The notes under the pieces were generated by a model that did no database searches, was not told the DNA's origin, and worked only from the letters and a program-made list of their open reading frames with translations. This document shows positions 1 to 5,571 of a stretch of DNA of 5,571 nt, in pieces (the stretch's first letter is position 1; each line of letters opens with the position of its first letter). A program made the translations under genes and the position numbers. Source of the stretch: Flavobacteriia bacterium (GTDB lineage Bacteria; Bacteroidota; Bacteroidia; Flavobacteriales; Flavobacteriaceae); assembly GCA_030626085.1 (NCBI GenBank), contig DAOUPQ010000126.1:1-5571 (forward strand), written 5' to 3'.

Positions 1-2
1 GA

Positions 3-935
3 AGAGAAGTAAAAGCTGTTGTTGAATGGGATTTTTGGGGTGGTAATGGTCATATGCGATTGAGAAAAGCTTTTATCGAATCGGATCATTGGCAGATTGG
101 GCAAAATTGGAATGCCTTTGGTGATGAAAACCTTTGGCCTAATATTATGGAATGGGAAGGACCTCCTTCAGGTATATGGGTAAGATCTCCACATATTAAA
201 TATTTTAACTCTTTTAATAATACCAACTGGCAATATGAGATTAGTCTTGAAGCGCCAATAAATGATTATATCAGATTTGAAGAGATTGGTTTAATGTTAG
301 AAGAAGAATACCAATTAACTCCTGATTTGGCAATGGCAATTAAAAATGAGCATGAATGGGGGCACATAAGGTTGTCATCTATTTTAAGAAGTATTAGATA
401 TTCTTTAGATGGTGAAGCAGATAATTTTTTTGGTTATGGCTTGGCCTTATCCGGAATTTATAAACATCAAAAAAATAACTTTCAGTTTCAATTAGTTGGT
501 GGAAAAGGTGTTACAGCTTATATGACCAGTATAGCTGGTTTGGGTTATGATGGGTATTCTAATAGTAAAGATGAAATGGAAGCAACACCTGCTTTTGGGG
601 GTTGGGCTTCTTATGAGCATTATCTTACAAAAAAACTACATGCTAATATTGTATTTGGCTTTACAGATTATAGTCTAACAGATGCTAATCGTCATTTATA
701 TGATGAAGAATTATCTGAGCATATAATCGTTTTACAAGGTGACGCCATATATGATCATTACTACGGAATTTTTAATTTAATGTATGATGCTTATGAAAGA
801 ATGACCATAGGCTTAGAATTAGATTATGGTGCAAAAAGGTTAGATGCCAACGGATATCTTAATGATGTTTTTATTGATGATTCAAAAAGTAGAGATGCCA
901 TGCGAATTAGTTTTGGATTTATGTTCTATTTCTAA
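3..935 (+). CDS. DcaP-like outer-membrane porin, 5'-truncated by the window edge
   Basis: The reading frame is open from the left edge, so the ATG at 54 is an internal Met and not the start; 310 residues are visible. The first residues (VVEWDFWGGNGHMRLRKAF), then a W-x-x-G-Q-x-W segment and MEWEGPPSG followed by a strand ending in IKYF, match the pattern I know from DcaP-type trimeric porins. The rest alternates aromatic and polar residues as beta-barrel strands do, and the protein ends in Phe (FGFMFYF), the usual outer-membrane C-terminal signature. The missing part would hold the signal peptide, any N-terminal coiled coil and the first strands. Characterised DcaP porins in Acinetobacter pass small, mainly anionic compounds such as dicarboxylates; the substrate here is unknown. 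The cytochrome gene follows after 41 nt, so co-transcription is likely. The family call rests on recalled motifs, not on an alignment. Confidence 0.8.
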   Translation, partial: REVKAVVEWDFWGGNGHMRLRKAFIESDHWQIGQNWNAFGDENLWPNIMEWEGPPSGIWVRSPHIKYFNSFNNTNWQYEISLEAPINDYIRFEEIGLMLEEEYQLTPDLAMAIKNEHEWGHIRLSSILRSIRYSLDGEADNFFGYGLALSGIYKHQKNNFQFQLVGGKGVTAYMTSIAGLGYDGYSNSKDEMEATPAFGGWASYEHYLTKKLHANIVFGFTDYSLTDANRHLYDEELSEHIIVLQGDAIYDHYYGIFNLMYDAYERMTIGLELDYGAKRLDANGYLNDVFIDDSKSRDAMRISFGFMFYF

Positions 936-976
936 TCTGATTTAGTAAATTCGTCATTGATATTAAGCTTTTAAAT

Positions 977-3166
977 ATGAGACAATTTCTTTTATTTTAC
1001 TTAAACTTTTTGTTTATTTTATTATTTGTAACTTCTTGTAAAACAGACTCTAATAATTATAATAAAATTAACACTTCAAAAACAACACATCATATTGATG
1101 GTTATGTTGGAGACGAAAGTTGCAAATCATGTCATGAAAAAGAATTTGATACCTGGCGTGGTTCTCATCATGACCTGGCAATGCAAGGAGTCAATTCTAA
1201 AACAATTTTAGGAAATTTTGATGACCATAAAGTTACTATAGATAACATTGATTATCATTTTTATAAAGAAGACAGTAGCTTTTATGTAAATATTAAAGAT
1301 ATTGATAATACCATAAAAGATTATACGATTGATTATGTCTTTGGAATTACGCCCTTACAACAATATATTACTAGTTTTGATAAAGGTAAAAAACAAGTTT
1401 TAAGAGTTACCTGGGATACGATTAAAAATAAATGGTTTCATCAATATAGCGGTGATAAAATTGCAACTGATGATTGGCTGCATTGGAGCAGAGGAGGACA
1501 AAATTGGAATACCATGTGTGCCGAATGCCATTCAACCAATCTAAAAAAGAATTATTTTGTTGAAAAAGATTCGTTCCACACCACTTATTCAGTTATTAAT
1601 GTTAGTTGTGAAAGTTGCCATGGTCCTGCCGAAAAACATAATAATTGGGCAAATAATGGTGAGAAACCAGGCAATATGCATATCTTAAACAGTACTGATC
1701 AAACTTTGCAGATCAATGAATGCGCTCCATGCCCTTCGCGAAGAGTAAAACTAACAAAAAATCTTACTCCTGGTTTACAATTTGAAGAGCAGTATATGAT
1801 ACAAACTTTAACTTCTAACCTATATTTTCCCGACGGACAAATAATGGATGAAGATTATGTTGTAGGGTCATTTTTGCAAAGTAGAATGTATGCAGAAGGA
1901 ATAAAATGTACTGATTGCCACGATCCTCATTCCATGGAATTAAAATTTGAAGGAAATAAATTATGCCATCAGTGTCATGTTCCGGCAACCTATGATTCTC
2001 CTAAGCATCATTTTCATGAACAAGATACTGAGGCAAGTCAGTGTATCAATTGTCATATGACTGGTAGGTATTATATGGGAAATGATTTTAGAAGAGACCA
2101 CAGTTTTAGAATTCCGCGTCCTGATCAAAGTATGGTCTACGATACACCAAATGCATGTAAAGGGTGCCATGATGATGAATCTAACAAATGGGCTGCAGAT
2201 CAAATAATAAAATGGTATGGGCCTACGAGAGCTGATCACTTTTCGGATGCAATGCTTTTGAGTAGTAAGGATAACCTGACTGATAATGAAAAAGAAATAT
2301 TAAATGCTTTTATTTTAGATGTTAAATATCCTTATATAACACGTGCTACTGCTATAGATAATATGGCTATTACATCAAATAATGATTATAATACTATTTT
2401 AAGATCCTTAACAGACAGTTCGGCATTAGTTAGATTTAAAGCACTGCAAAAATTAACTAACCTTCCTCAACAGGAAAAAGCTGCCGTAGGATTAAAACAC
2501 GTAAATGACACTTCAAAATTAGTGAGAATTGGTGCAGCACAATTAATGGTCGAATTAGATATCAATACCCTTTCTGAAGCTGATCAGGTTTCGCTACAAA
2601 TTGCCAGAGATGATTTTGAAAAAATGCTTTATGCCAATGCTGATTTTTCAACGGGTAGATCAAATTTAGGAGATTATTTTTTCCGTAATAACGATTTAAA
2701 AAATGCGATCAAACACTATAATATTTCTATTCAAAAAGATAGTTTTTTATTTTCTGTATATACCAATTTAGCAACAGCTTACAGCTTGTCATCCGACAAT
2801 CAAAAAGCATTAGAAACCTTGGGTAAATTAATTAAAATTGATCCGCAAAATTCAAGAGCCTATTATTTAAGAGCTCTTTTGTATTTTGAATTAAAAGAAA
2901 ATGAAAAAGCAACTACTGATTTGGAAATGGCAATAAAACTTAATCCATTAGATACCAGATCAATGTATAATTTAGCAACTTATTATTTTCAGGACAAAAA
3001 AGACCTGAATAAGGCAGAAAAATATATCAAGAAAGCATTAAAAATTGAAATTGATAATCAGGATTTTAAATATTTATTAGCGCTCATCTATAGAGATCAG
3101 GGTAAGTTTAAATCAGGACAATTGATTATGGGTGAGTTACGTAAAAATCAAAGAATAACTAATTAA
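977..3166 (+). CDS. Lipoprotein multiheme cytochrome c with HEAT-like and TPR repeats
   Basis: A 729-residue exported redox protein. Residues 1-20 form a hydrophobic signal ending in the lipobox VTSC, so Cys21 is the probable lipidated residue. CXXCH haem sites start at Cys49, 181, 211, 311, 330, 356 and 394. An eighth site, Cys249-Ala-Pro-Cys252, is followed by Pro253 where the His ligand should be. The N-terminal part (YVGDESCKSCH, then RGSHHDLAMQ at 61-70) resembles cytochrome c554-type domains. Residues 311-334 form a paired-CXXCH unit (CTDCHDPHS then LCHQCH). Conserved-looking stretches DHSFRIPRPD (374-383) and TPNACKGCH (390-398) close the haem part. Two HEAT-like units with LVR cores lie at about 480-496 and 511-527. 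About four TPRs, plus a partial fifth, span 556-722. This architecture recurs in environmental bacteria, but I know of no firmly assigned reaction. It may transfer electrons or reduce or oxidise a small substrate, with the repeats binding a partner. The ATG at 977 puts the signal peptide directly at the N terminus. Confidence 0.9.
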   Translation: MRQFLLFYLNFLFILLFVTSCKTDSNNYNKINTSKTTHHIDGYVGDESCKSCHEKEFDTWRGSHHDLAMQGVNSKTILGNFDDHKVTIDNIDYHFYKEDSSFYVNIKDIDNTIKDYTIDYVFGITPLQQYITSFDKGKKQVLRVTWDTIKNKWFHQYSGDKIATDDWLHWSRGGQNWNTMCAECHSTNLKKNYFVEKDSFHTTYSVINVSCESCHGPAEKHNNWANNGEKPGNMHILNSTDQTLQINECAPCPSRRVKLTKNLTPGLQFEEQYMIQTLTSNLYFPDGQIMDEDYVVGSFLQSRMYAEGIKCTDCHDPHSMELKFEGNKLCHQCHVPATYDSPKHHFHEQDTEASQCINCHMTGRYYMGNDFRRDHSFRIPRPDQSMVYDTPNACKGCHDDESNKWAADQIIKWYGPTRADHFSDAMLLSSKDNLTDNEKEILNAFILDVKYPYITRATAIDNMAITSNNDYNTILRSLTDSSALVRFKALQKLTNLPQQEKAAVGLKHVNDTSKLVRIGAAQLMVELDINTLSEADQVSLQIARDDFEKMLYANADFSTGRSNLGDYFFRNNDLKNAIKHYNISIQKDSFLFSVYTNLATAYSLSSDNQKALETLGKLIKIDPQNSRAYYLRALLYFELKENEKATTDLEMAIKLNPLDTRSMYNLATYYFQDKKDLNKAEKYIKKALKIEIDNQDFKYLLALIYRDQGKFKSGQLIMGELRKNQRITN

Positions 3167-3215
3167 TTTTTTATAAAACCTAGGCTTATAACATAATAAT
3201 GAACAACCCATAATA

Positions 3216-3247
3216 ACTCACAGGGTGACTCCAAGTCACCCGTGAGT
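3216..3247. repeat. Bulged GC-rich palindrome, possible REP-like element
   Basis: ACTCAC (3216-3221) pairs with GTGAGT (3242-3247). GGGTGACT (3223-3230) pairs with AGTCACCC (3234-3241). A single unpaired A lies at 3222 and the loop is CCA. This gives 14 base pairs with one bulge, far more GC-rich than its surroundings. It starts 49 nt after the cytochrome stop codon. No T-run follows directly on either strand, so it is not a standard intrinsic terminator. It could be a dispersed palindromic repeat, a 3'-end mRNA stabiliser or a protein-binding site. Only one copy lies in the window, so dispersal is not shown. Confidence 0.6.
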
Positions 3248-3353
3248 AAAAATGTCCTTTTTGTCCACTAACCATATAAAATTCTTATTCTAATTTAGCA
3301 AATGTCAATTCAACTAAAATCAATTAATTAAATTTAAAGTTTTTAATAATTAC

Positions 3354-3388
3354 ACCTATTTTCAATATTTTTTGAAAATAGGTTTTTT
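3354..3388 (+). terminator. Strong rho-independent terminator
   Basis: A perfect 12-bp stem pairs ACCTATTTTCAA (3354-3365) with TTGAAAATAGGT (3372-3383) around the 6-nt loop TATTTT. A run of six T residues occupies 3383-3388. The orientation suits plus-strand transcription. It most likely ends the porin-cytochrome transcript, leaving a 3' untranslated region of about 220 nt. It sits only 47 nt before the next porin ATG, so if that gene used a promoter further upstream it could instead act as an attenuator. Its stem is AT-rich, as expected in a low-GC genome. Confidence 0.85.
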
Positions 3389-3435
3389 AGTTATAAAAAT
3401 ATCATTTACTTTACTAATTATAAGACAAACCAAAA

Positions 3436-4623
3436 ATGAAACAATTTTTTTCTTTTTTCATCATTATATTTTTTACTAATATAATTATTAGTCAGGAAGA
3501 AGAAATTCCAAAAAATCTGGATTTTAATACTTACGGGATTTTTAGAGCTCATTTAGCTACTTTTGGTGGTGAGGCCGAAATTCAGGATGCCAGTCCCAGA
3601 GTTGGTTTTAAATTTAATTATTACTTTGGTGAAAACAATAAATATACAGTATTTTTTGGTGGTGAATTTGCCATTAACTTAATTGACAATCAATTCAATT
3701 TTGAAGCAGATCCCAATACCAATGATGGTGGATTTACTGTGCTGGAATTCAGAGATAAGAAAAGTACCTTTTCAACCCGTCTCGGTTATATTGGAGTTAA
3801 TTTTGCAGAATATGGTACAATTACTTTAGGGAAACAAAATAGTGCTTATAAAGATGTAGCAGGCAAAACGGATATTTTTAATGTAATGAGTGGGCAGGCA
3901 TCGTATGTTTATTCTCCATCGGGTGCTGACGGTGGTGAAACCGGAACCGGTAGAGCAGAAAGTGCTTTGATCTATAGAAATTCTTTTTGGAAATTTGATG
4001 TTGGTTTACAAACTCAAATGAGAGCCAATGGTGGAGATAATTTTTTTGATAGTTATAGTGCTTCCTTAAGATTTCATCTTACCGATCATTTAACATTGGG
4101 AACAGCTTATAATAAAGCACTACTAGGACCAAGATTTTTGGAAATTGTAAACGTTCAGGGCTTAGAAGGTGAACCTGAGTATTTTACAGCTGGAATAACA
4201 TATGCAAAGGGTTCGTTTTTTATTTCAGGAATATTTGTAAACCAAAAAAATGGTGATTTTATCAATACTTTCTCCAGGGAACCAGATGAACCAGAAGATC
4301 ATATTGTGACAGTAGTTTATCCGGGAAAAGGTTATGAACTGGTAGCTTCTTATATTCTATTGAATAATAAATTAAAGCTTCTCGCAGGTTTTAATTATAA
4401 AAAACCTGAAACGGAAAATCGTTACCTACCTGAAGAATTCAGAAAACGACTATTTCTTATAGGTGCACAATATCGTTTTCTTAAGTTTGCATCTGTTTAT
4501 TCTGAATACAAATTTGAAGATAGTATCAATGGCTTAGGGTTCACACCTGAAAATGTTTTTATGGTAGGATTAAGAATTGATTTTAACAGAACATGGAGTA
4601 AAAATATTGATTTGAATTATTAG
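3436..4623 (+). CDS. Outer-membrane porin, general (OmpC/F-like, Porin_4-type) family
   Basis: A 395-residue predicted outer-membrane beta-barrel channel. Residues 1-19 are a hydrophobic signal peptide, with likely cleavage in IIIS-QEEE, a Ser-Gln junction common in Bacteroidota. The mature part begins with strand-like NLDFNTYGIFRAHL and then alternates aromatic and polar strands with Gly/Asp/Asn-rich loops. RLGYIGVNFAEYGTITLGKQ (115-134) followed by YKDVAGKTDIFNV (138-150) corresponds to the strand and constriction-loop region of classical trimeric porins (their pattern is FG-x-x-x-x-GR-x, then Y-D-x-x-G-Y-T-D). The C terminus (FMVGLRIDFNRTWSKNIDLNY) ends in Tyr, but the last typical strand stops near residue 384, leaving an unusual short polar tail. 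The gene starts 47 nt after a terminator, so it probably begins a new transcription unit. Its leader is A-rich with no clear Shine-Dalgarno. Substrate is unknown; a maltoporin- or phosphate-selective-type relative is not excluded. Confidence 0.8.
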   Translation: MKQFFSFFIIIFFTNIIISQEEEIPKNLDFNTYGIFRAHLATFGGEAEIQDASPRVGFKFNYYFGENNKYTVFFGGEFAINLIDNQFNFEADPNTNDGGFTVLEFRDKKSTFSTRLGYIGVNFAEYGTITLGKQNSAYKDVAGKTDIFNVMSGQASYVYSPSGADGGETGTGRAESALIYRNSFWKFDVGLQTQMRANGGDNFFDSYSASLRFHLTDHLTLGTAYNKALLGPRFLEIVNVQGLEGEPEYFTAGITYAKGSFFISGIFVNQKNGDFINTFSREPDEPEDHIVTVVYPGKGYELVASYILLNNKLKLLAGFNYKKPETENRYLPEEFRKRLFLIGAQYRFLKFASVYSEYKFEDSINGLGFTPENVFMVGLRIDFNRTWSKNIDLNY

Positions 4624-4642
4624 TAAAGATTTTCTATATTTA
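4611..4642 (+). promoter_or_regulatory. Candidate Bacteroidota-type promoter for the downstream membrane-protein gene
   Basis: TTTG at 4611-4614 and TATATTTA at 4635-4642 are separated by 20 nt. The published pattern for the primary sigma factor in this phylum is TTTG (or TTG), about 19-21 nt, then TAnnTTTG. Only the last base of the -7 element differs (A for G). It overlaps the final codons of the preceding porin gene and would start RNA roughly 10 nt before the ATG at 4659. In AT-rich DNA such matches occur by chance, and the 35-nt gap would also allow read-through from the porin gene. Confidence 0.4.
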
Positions 4643-4658
4643 TACTTCCAAATTTATC

Positions 4659-5360
4659 ATGATGAAAAAAACCAAGACTTCACAGCAAAAAGATTCTTTA
4701 ATTGTTTTATATGCAGCAATTTTTGCAATTTTTGCATTCTTATTTTTACACTTCTTTTTTAAACAGGGGGTTAATGATTTTACTATTGAAATTTTAGCTG
4801 CAACCTTAGGAGCATCGTTTACAGTAACTGCAATGATGGTCGTTATGAAAATTCAATCACAACATGAAAGAGAAGGTGAATTTGCAAAAAGGTTATTTGA
4901 TAAAAAAATTGATATGTATCAAACAATTTTAGAATTAATTTTTAAAATGGATGATGACAATATCATCGATAAAGAAGAAATAGAAGGGGTAGAAAATAAA
5001 ATAGGAGAAGCCGCTATGGTAGCAAGTTCTAATTTAGTGTCTGTTTTTTCACAATTTGTCGTTCAGTTAAAGATCTATGGCACTTTATATCCCAGAAGTA
5101 TGACAAAAAAGCAAATTAATCACTTTGTTAAATACTTTAATAAACATAATGAATATCTGGCCTTAATTTATAAAGATATAGAAAAGCCTTTAGAAGAGGA
5201 TACTTTTGTTGAATACTTTGTATCCTTAGACAATGTTGTACAGTCTATTAGAGAGGATCTATCGGTTGTAGAGGGAGATATACAAGAAATGTTAGAACAT
5301 TTTGTTGAAATGCCAATAGATAAATTTAAGTTGATGAAAAATCCAAATATTGTAGATTAG
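4659..5360 (+). CDS. Two-helix inner-membrane protein with cytoplasmic helical domain, unknown function
   Basis: I do not recognise this 233-residue protein. A Lys-rich N terminus (MMKKTKTSQQKDS) is followed by two membrane helices, at about 13-34 and 42-64, joined by a short loop (KQGVNDF). By the positive-inside rule both termini lie in the cytoplasm. Residues 65-95 (QSQHEREGEFAKRLFDKKIDMYQ onward) look like a helix or coiled coil that continues from the second membrane helix. The rest, to 233, is predicted helical and rich in charged residues. Residues 95-108 resemble an EF-hand loop lacking its first Asp. Two adjacent ATGs (4659 and 4662) could both serve; the first is used here, and the choice changes one residue. 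It lies 35 nt after the porin gene and may be co-transcribed or use the promoter-like sequence at 4611-4642. No catalytic motif is visible. A sensor, scaffold or stress-related membrane protein are all possible. Confidence 0.75.
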   Translation: MMKKTKTSQQKDSLIVLYAAIFAIFAFLFLHFFFKQGVNDFTIEILAATLGASFTVTAMMVVMKIQSQHEREGEFAKRLFDKKIDMYQTILELIFKMDDDNIIDKEEIEGVENKIGEAAMVASSNLVSVFSQFVVQLKIYGTLYPRSMTKKQINHFVKYFNKHNEYLALIYKDIEKPLEEDTFVEYFVSLDNVVQSIREDLSVVEGDIQEMLEHFVEMPIDKFKLMKNPNIVD

Positions 5361-5372
5361 CCAGGAGATAAC

Positions 5373-5571
5373 TTATTTCGTTTCTAAAACCAAATGCTGA
5401 TCACTTATCAAATTATATTTTGACAATAAGATCTTCCAGTCATTACTTTCAGAATATTCTAATATCTTTTTTGAAAATTCACCTTTTATCTTAGCATCTA
5501 ACTTTTTGGAAAAACCCATTGCATATAAAGATTGATTGAACGAAATATTTAATATTTCAAAATCTTTATAA
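5373..5571 (-). CDS. 3' end of an unidentified gene, truncated by the window edge
   Basis: On the minus strand a frame is open from the right edge to a TAA stop whose complement lies at 5373-5375, giving 65 residues. The visible part includes NISFNQSLYAMGFSKKLDAK and, near the end, DWKILLSKYNLISDQHLVLE before the final TK. It is mixed hydrophobic and charged, looks like a soluble C-terminal domain, and has the same AT-rich codon choice as its neighbours. No competing plus-strand frame of similar length is apparent here. I cannot assign a family. The gene converges with the plus-strand membrane-protein gene, with only 12 nt between the stop codons and no terminator hairpin in the gap. It is called a gene because the frame has coding-like composition and fits tightly against its neighbour; a chance open frame of this length is possible in AT-rich DNA but less likely. 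Confidence 0.55.
   Translation of the reverse strand, partial: YKDFEILNISFNQSLYAMGFSKKLDAKIKGEFSKKILEYSESNDWKILLSKYNLISDQHLVLETK

Larger units (their letters stand above)
3167..3435. other. Intergenic region between cytochrome and second porin
   Basis: This 269-nt AT-rich stretch contains a bulged palindrome (3216-3247) and an intrinsic terminator (3354-3388), listed separately. No convincing gene was found. The longest plus-strand ATG frame is 13 codons (3252-3293), with no recognisable ribosome site. The 47 nt between the terminator T-tract and the porin start must hold the porin promoter if that gene is transcribed independently. The best -7-like match there is TACTTTAC at 3407-3414, which lacks the final TG of TAnnTTTG and has no good partner element upstream, so it is not called as a promoter. 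Confidence 0.7.

Noticed and set aside
54..56. ATG as the start of the first porin
   Set aside because: The frame stays open upstream to the window edge and the residues before it fit the porin family, so this is an internal Met.
946..953. TAAATTCG as a -7 element for a separate cytochrome promoter
   Set aside because: No TTG-type partner at suitable spacing, and the 41-nt gap is easily explained by co-transcription with the porin.
1961..2239. Minus-strand open frame of 92 codons inside the cytochrome gene
   Set aside because: It lies wholly opposite the conserved haem-motif coding region; the plus-strand protein there is clearly real and the antisense peptide shows no domain.
3127..3176. 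Weak AGTTA / TAACT pairing before a T-run at the cytochrome stop, a possible terminator
   Set aside because: Only a 5-bp AT-rich stem with a loop of over 20 nt; a far stronger terminator lies downstream.
3252..3293. 13-codon frame in the spacer, a possible leader peptide before the terminator
   Set aside because: No ribosome-site support and no enrichment for a regulatory amino acid; short frames like this are expected by chance.
3260..3298. TTTG plus TAATTTAG as a promoter in the spacer
   Set aside because: The spacing is 27 nt, outside the usual range for this phylum, and the -7 element is imperfect.

Overview
The window looks like a piece of a Bacteroidota chromosome, most likely a marine-type flavobacterium. 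The pointers are low GC with strongly AT-biased third codon positions, A-rich leaders instead of clear Shine-Dalgarno sites, a lipoprotein signal on the cytochrome, a signal peptide ending in Ser-Gln, and one promoter-like match to the Bacteroidota TTTG / TAnnTTTG pattern. The assignment is inference from these features; no marker gene is present.

Layout, left to right. (1) The 3' part of a DcaP-like outer-membrane porin gene, open at the left edge (3-935). (2) After 41 nt, a 729-residue lipoprotein multiheme cytochrome c (977-3166) with seven CXXCH sites, an eighth degenerate CXXCP site, HEAT-like repeats and a C-terminal TPR array. (3) A 269-nt intergenic region with a bulged GC-rich palindrome (3216-3247) and a strong intrinsic terminator (3354-3388). 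(4) A second, general-type outer-membrane porin (3436-4623). (5) After 35 nt, a 233-residue two-helix inner-membrane protein of unknown function (4659-5360), with its own promoter-like sequence. (6) The 3' end of an unidentified gene on the minus strand (5373-5571), converging on gene 5 with a 12-nt gap.

The first two genes probably form one transcription unit that ends at the 3354-3388 terminator. The second porin begins a new unit just past it. The theme is the cell envelope: two outer-membrane channels flank a membrane-anchored multiheme redox protein. A reasonable inference is that the porins admit a small, perhaps anionic, substrate and the cytochrome carries out or supports a periplasmic or surface redox step. 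The substrate cannot be read from the sequence. The most notable oddity is the His-to-Pro change at the fourth of the eight haem-binding positions in the cytochrome. No CRISPR array, insertion sequence, tRNA or rRNA was seen.
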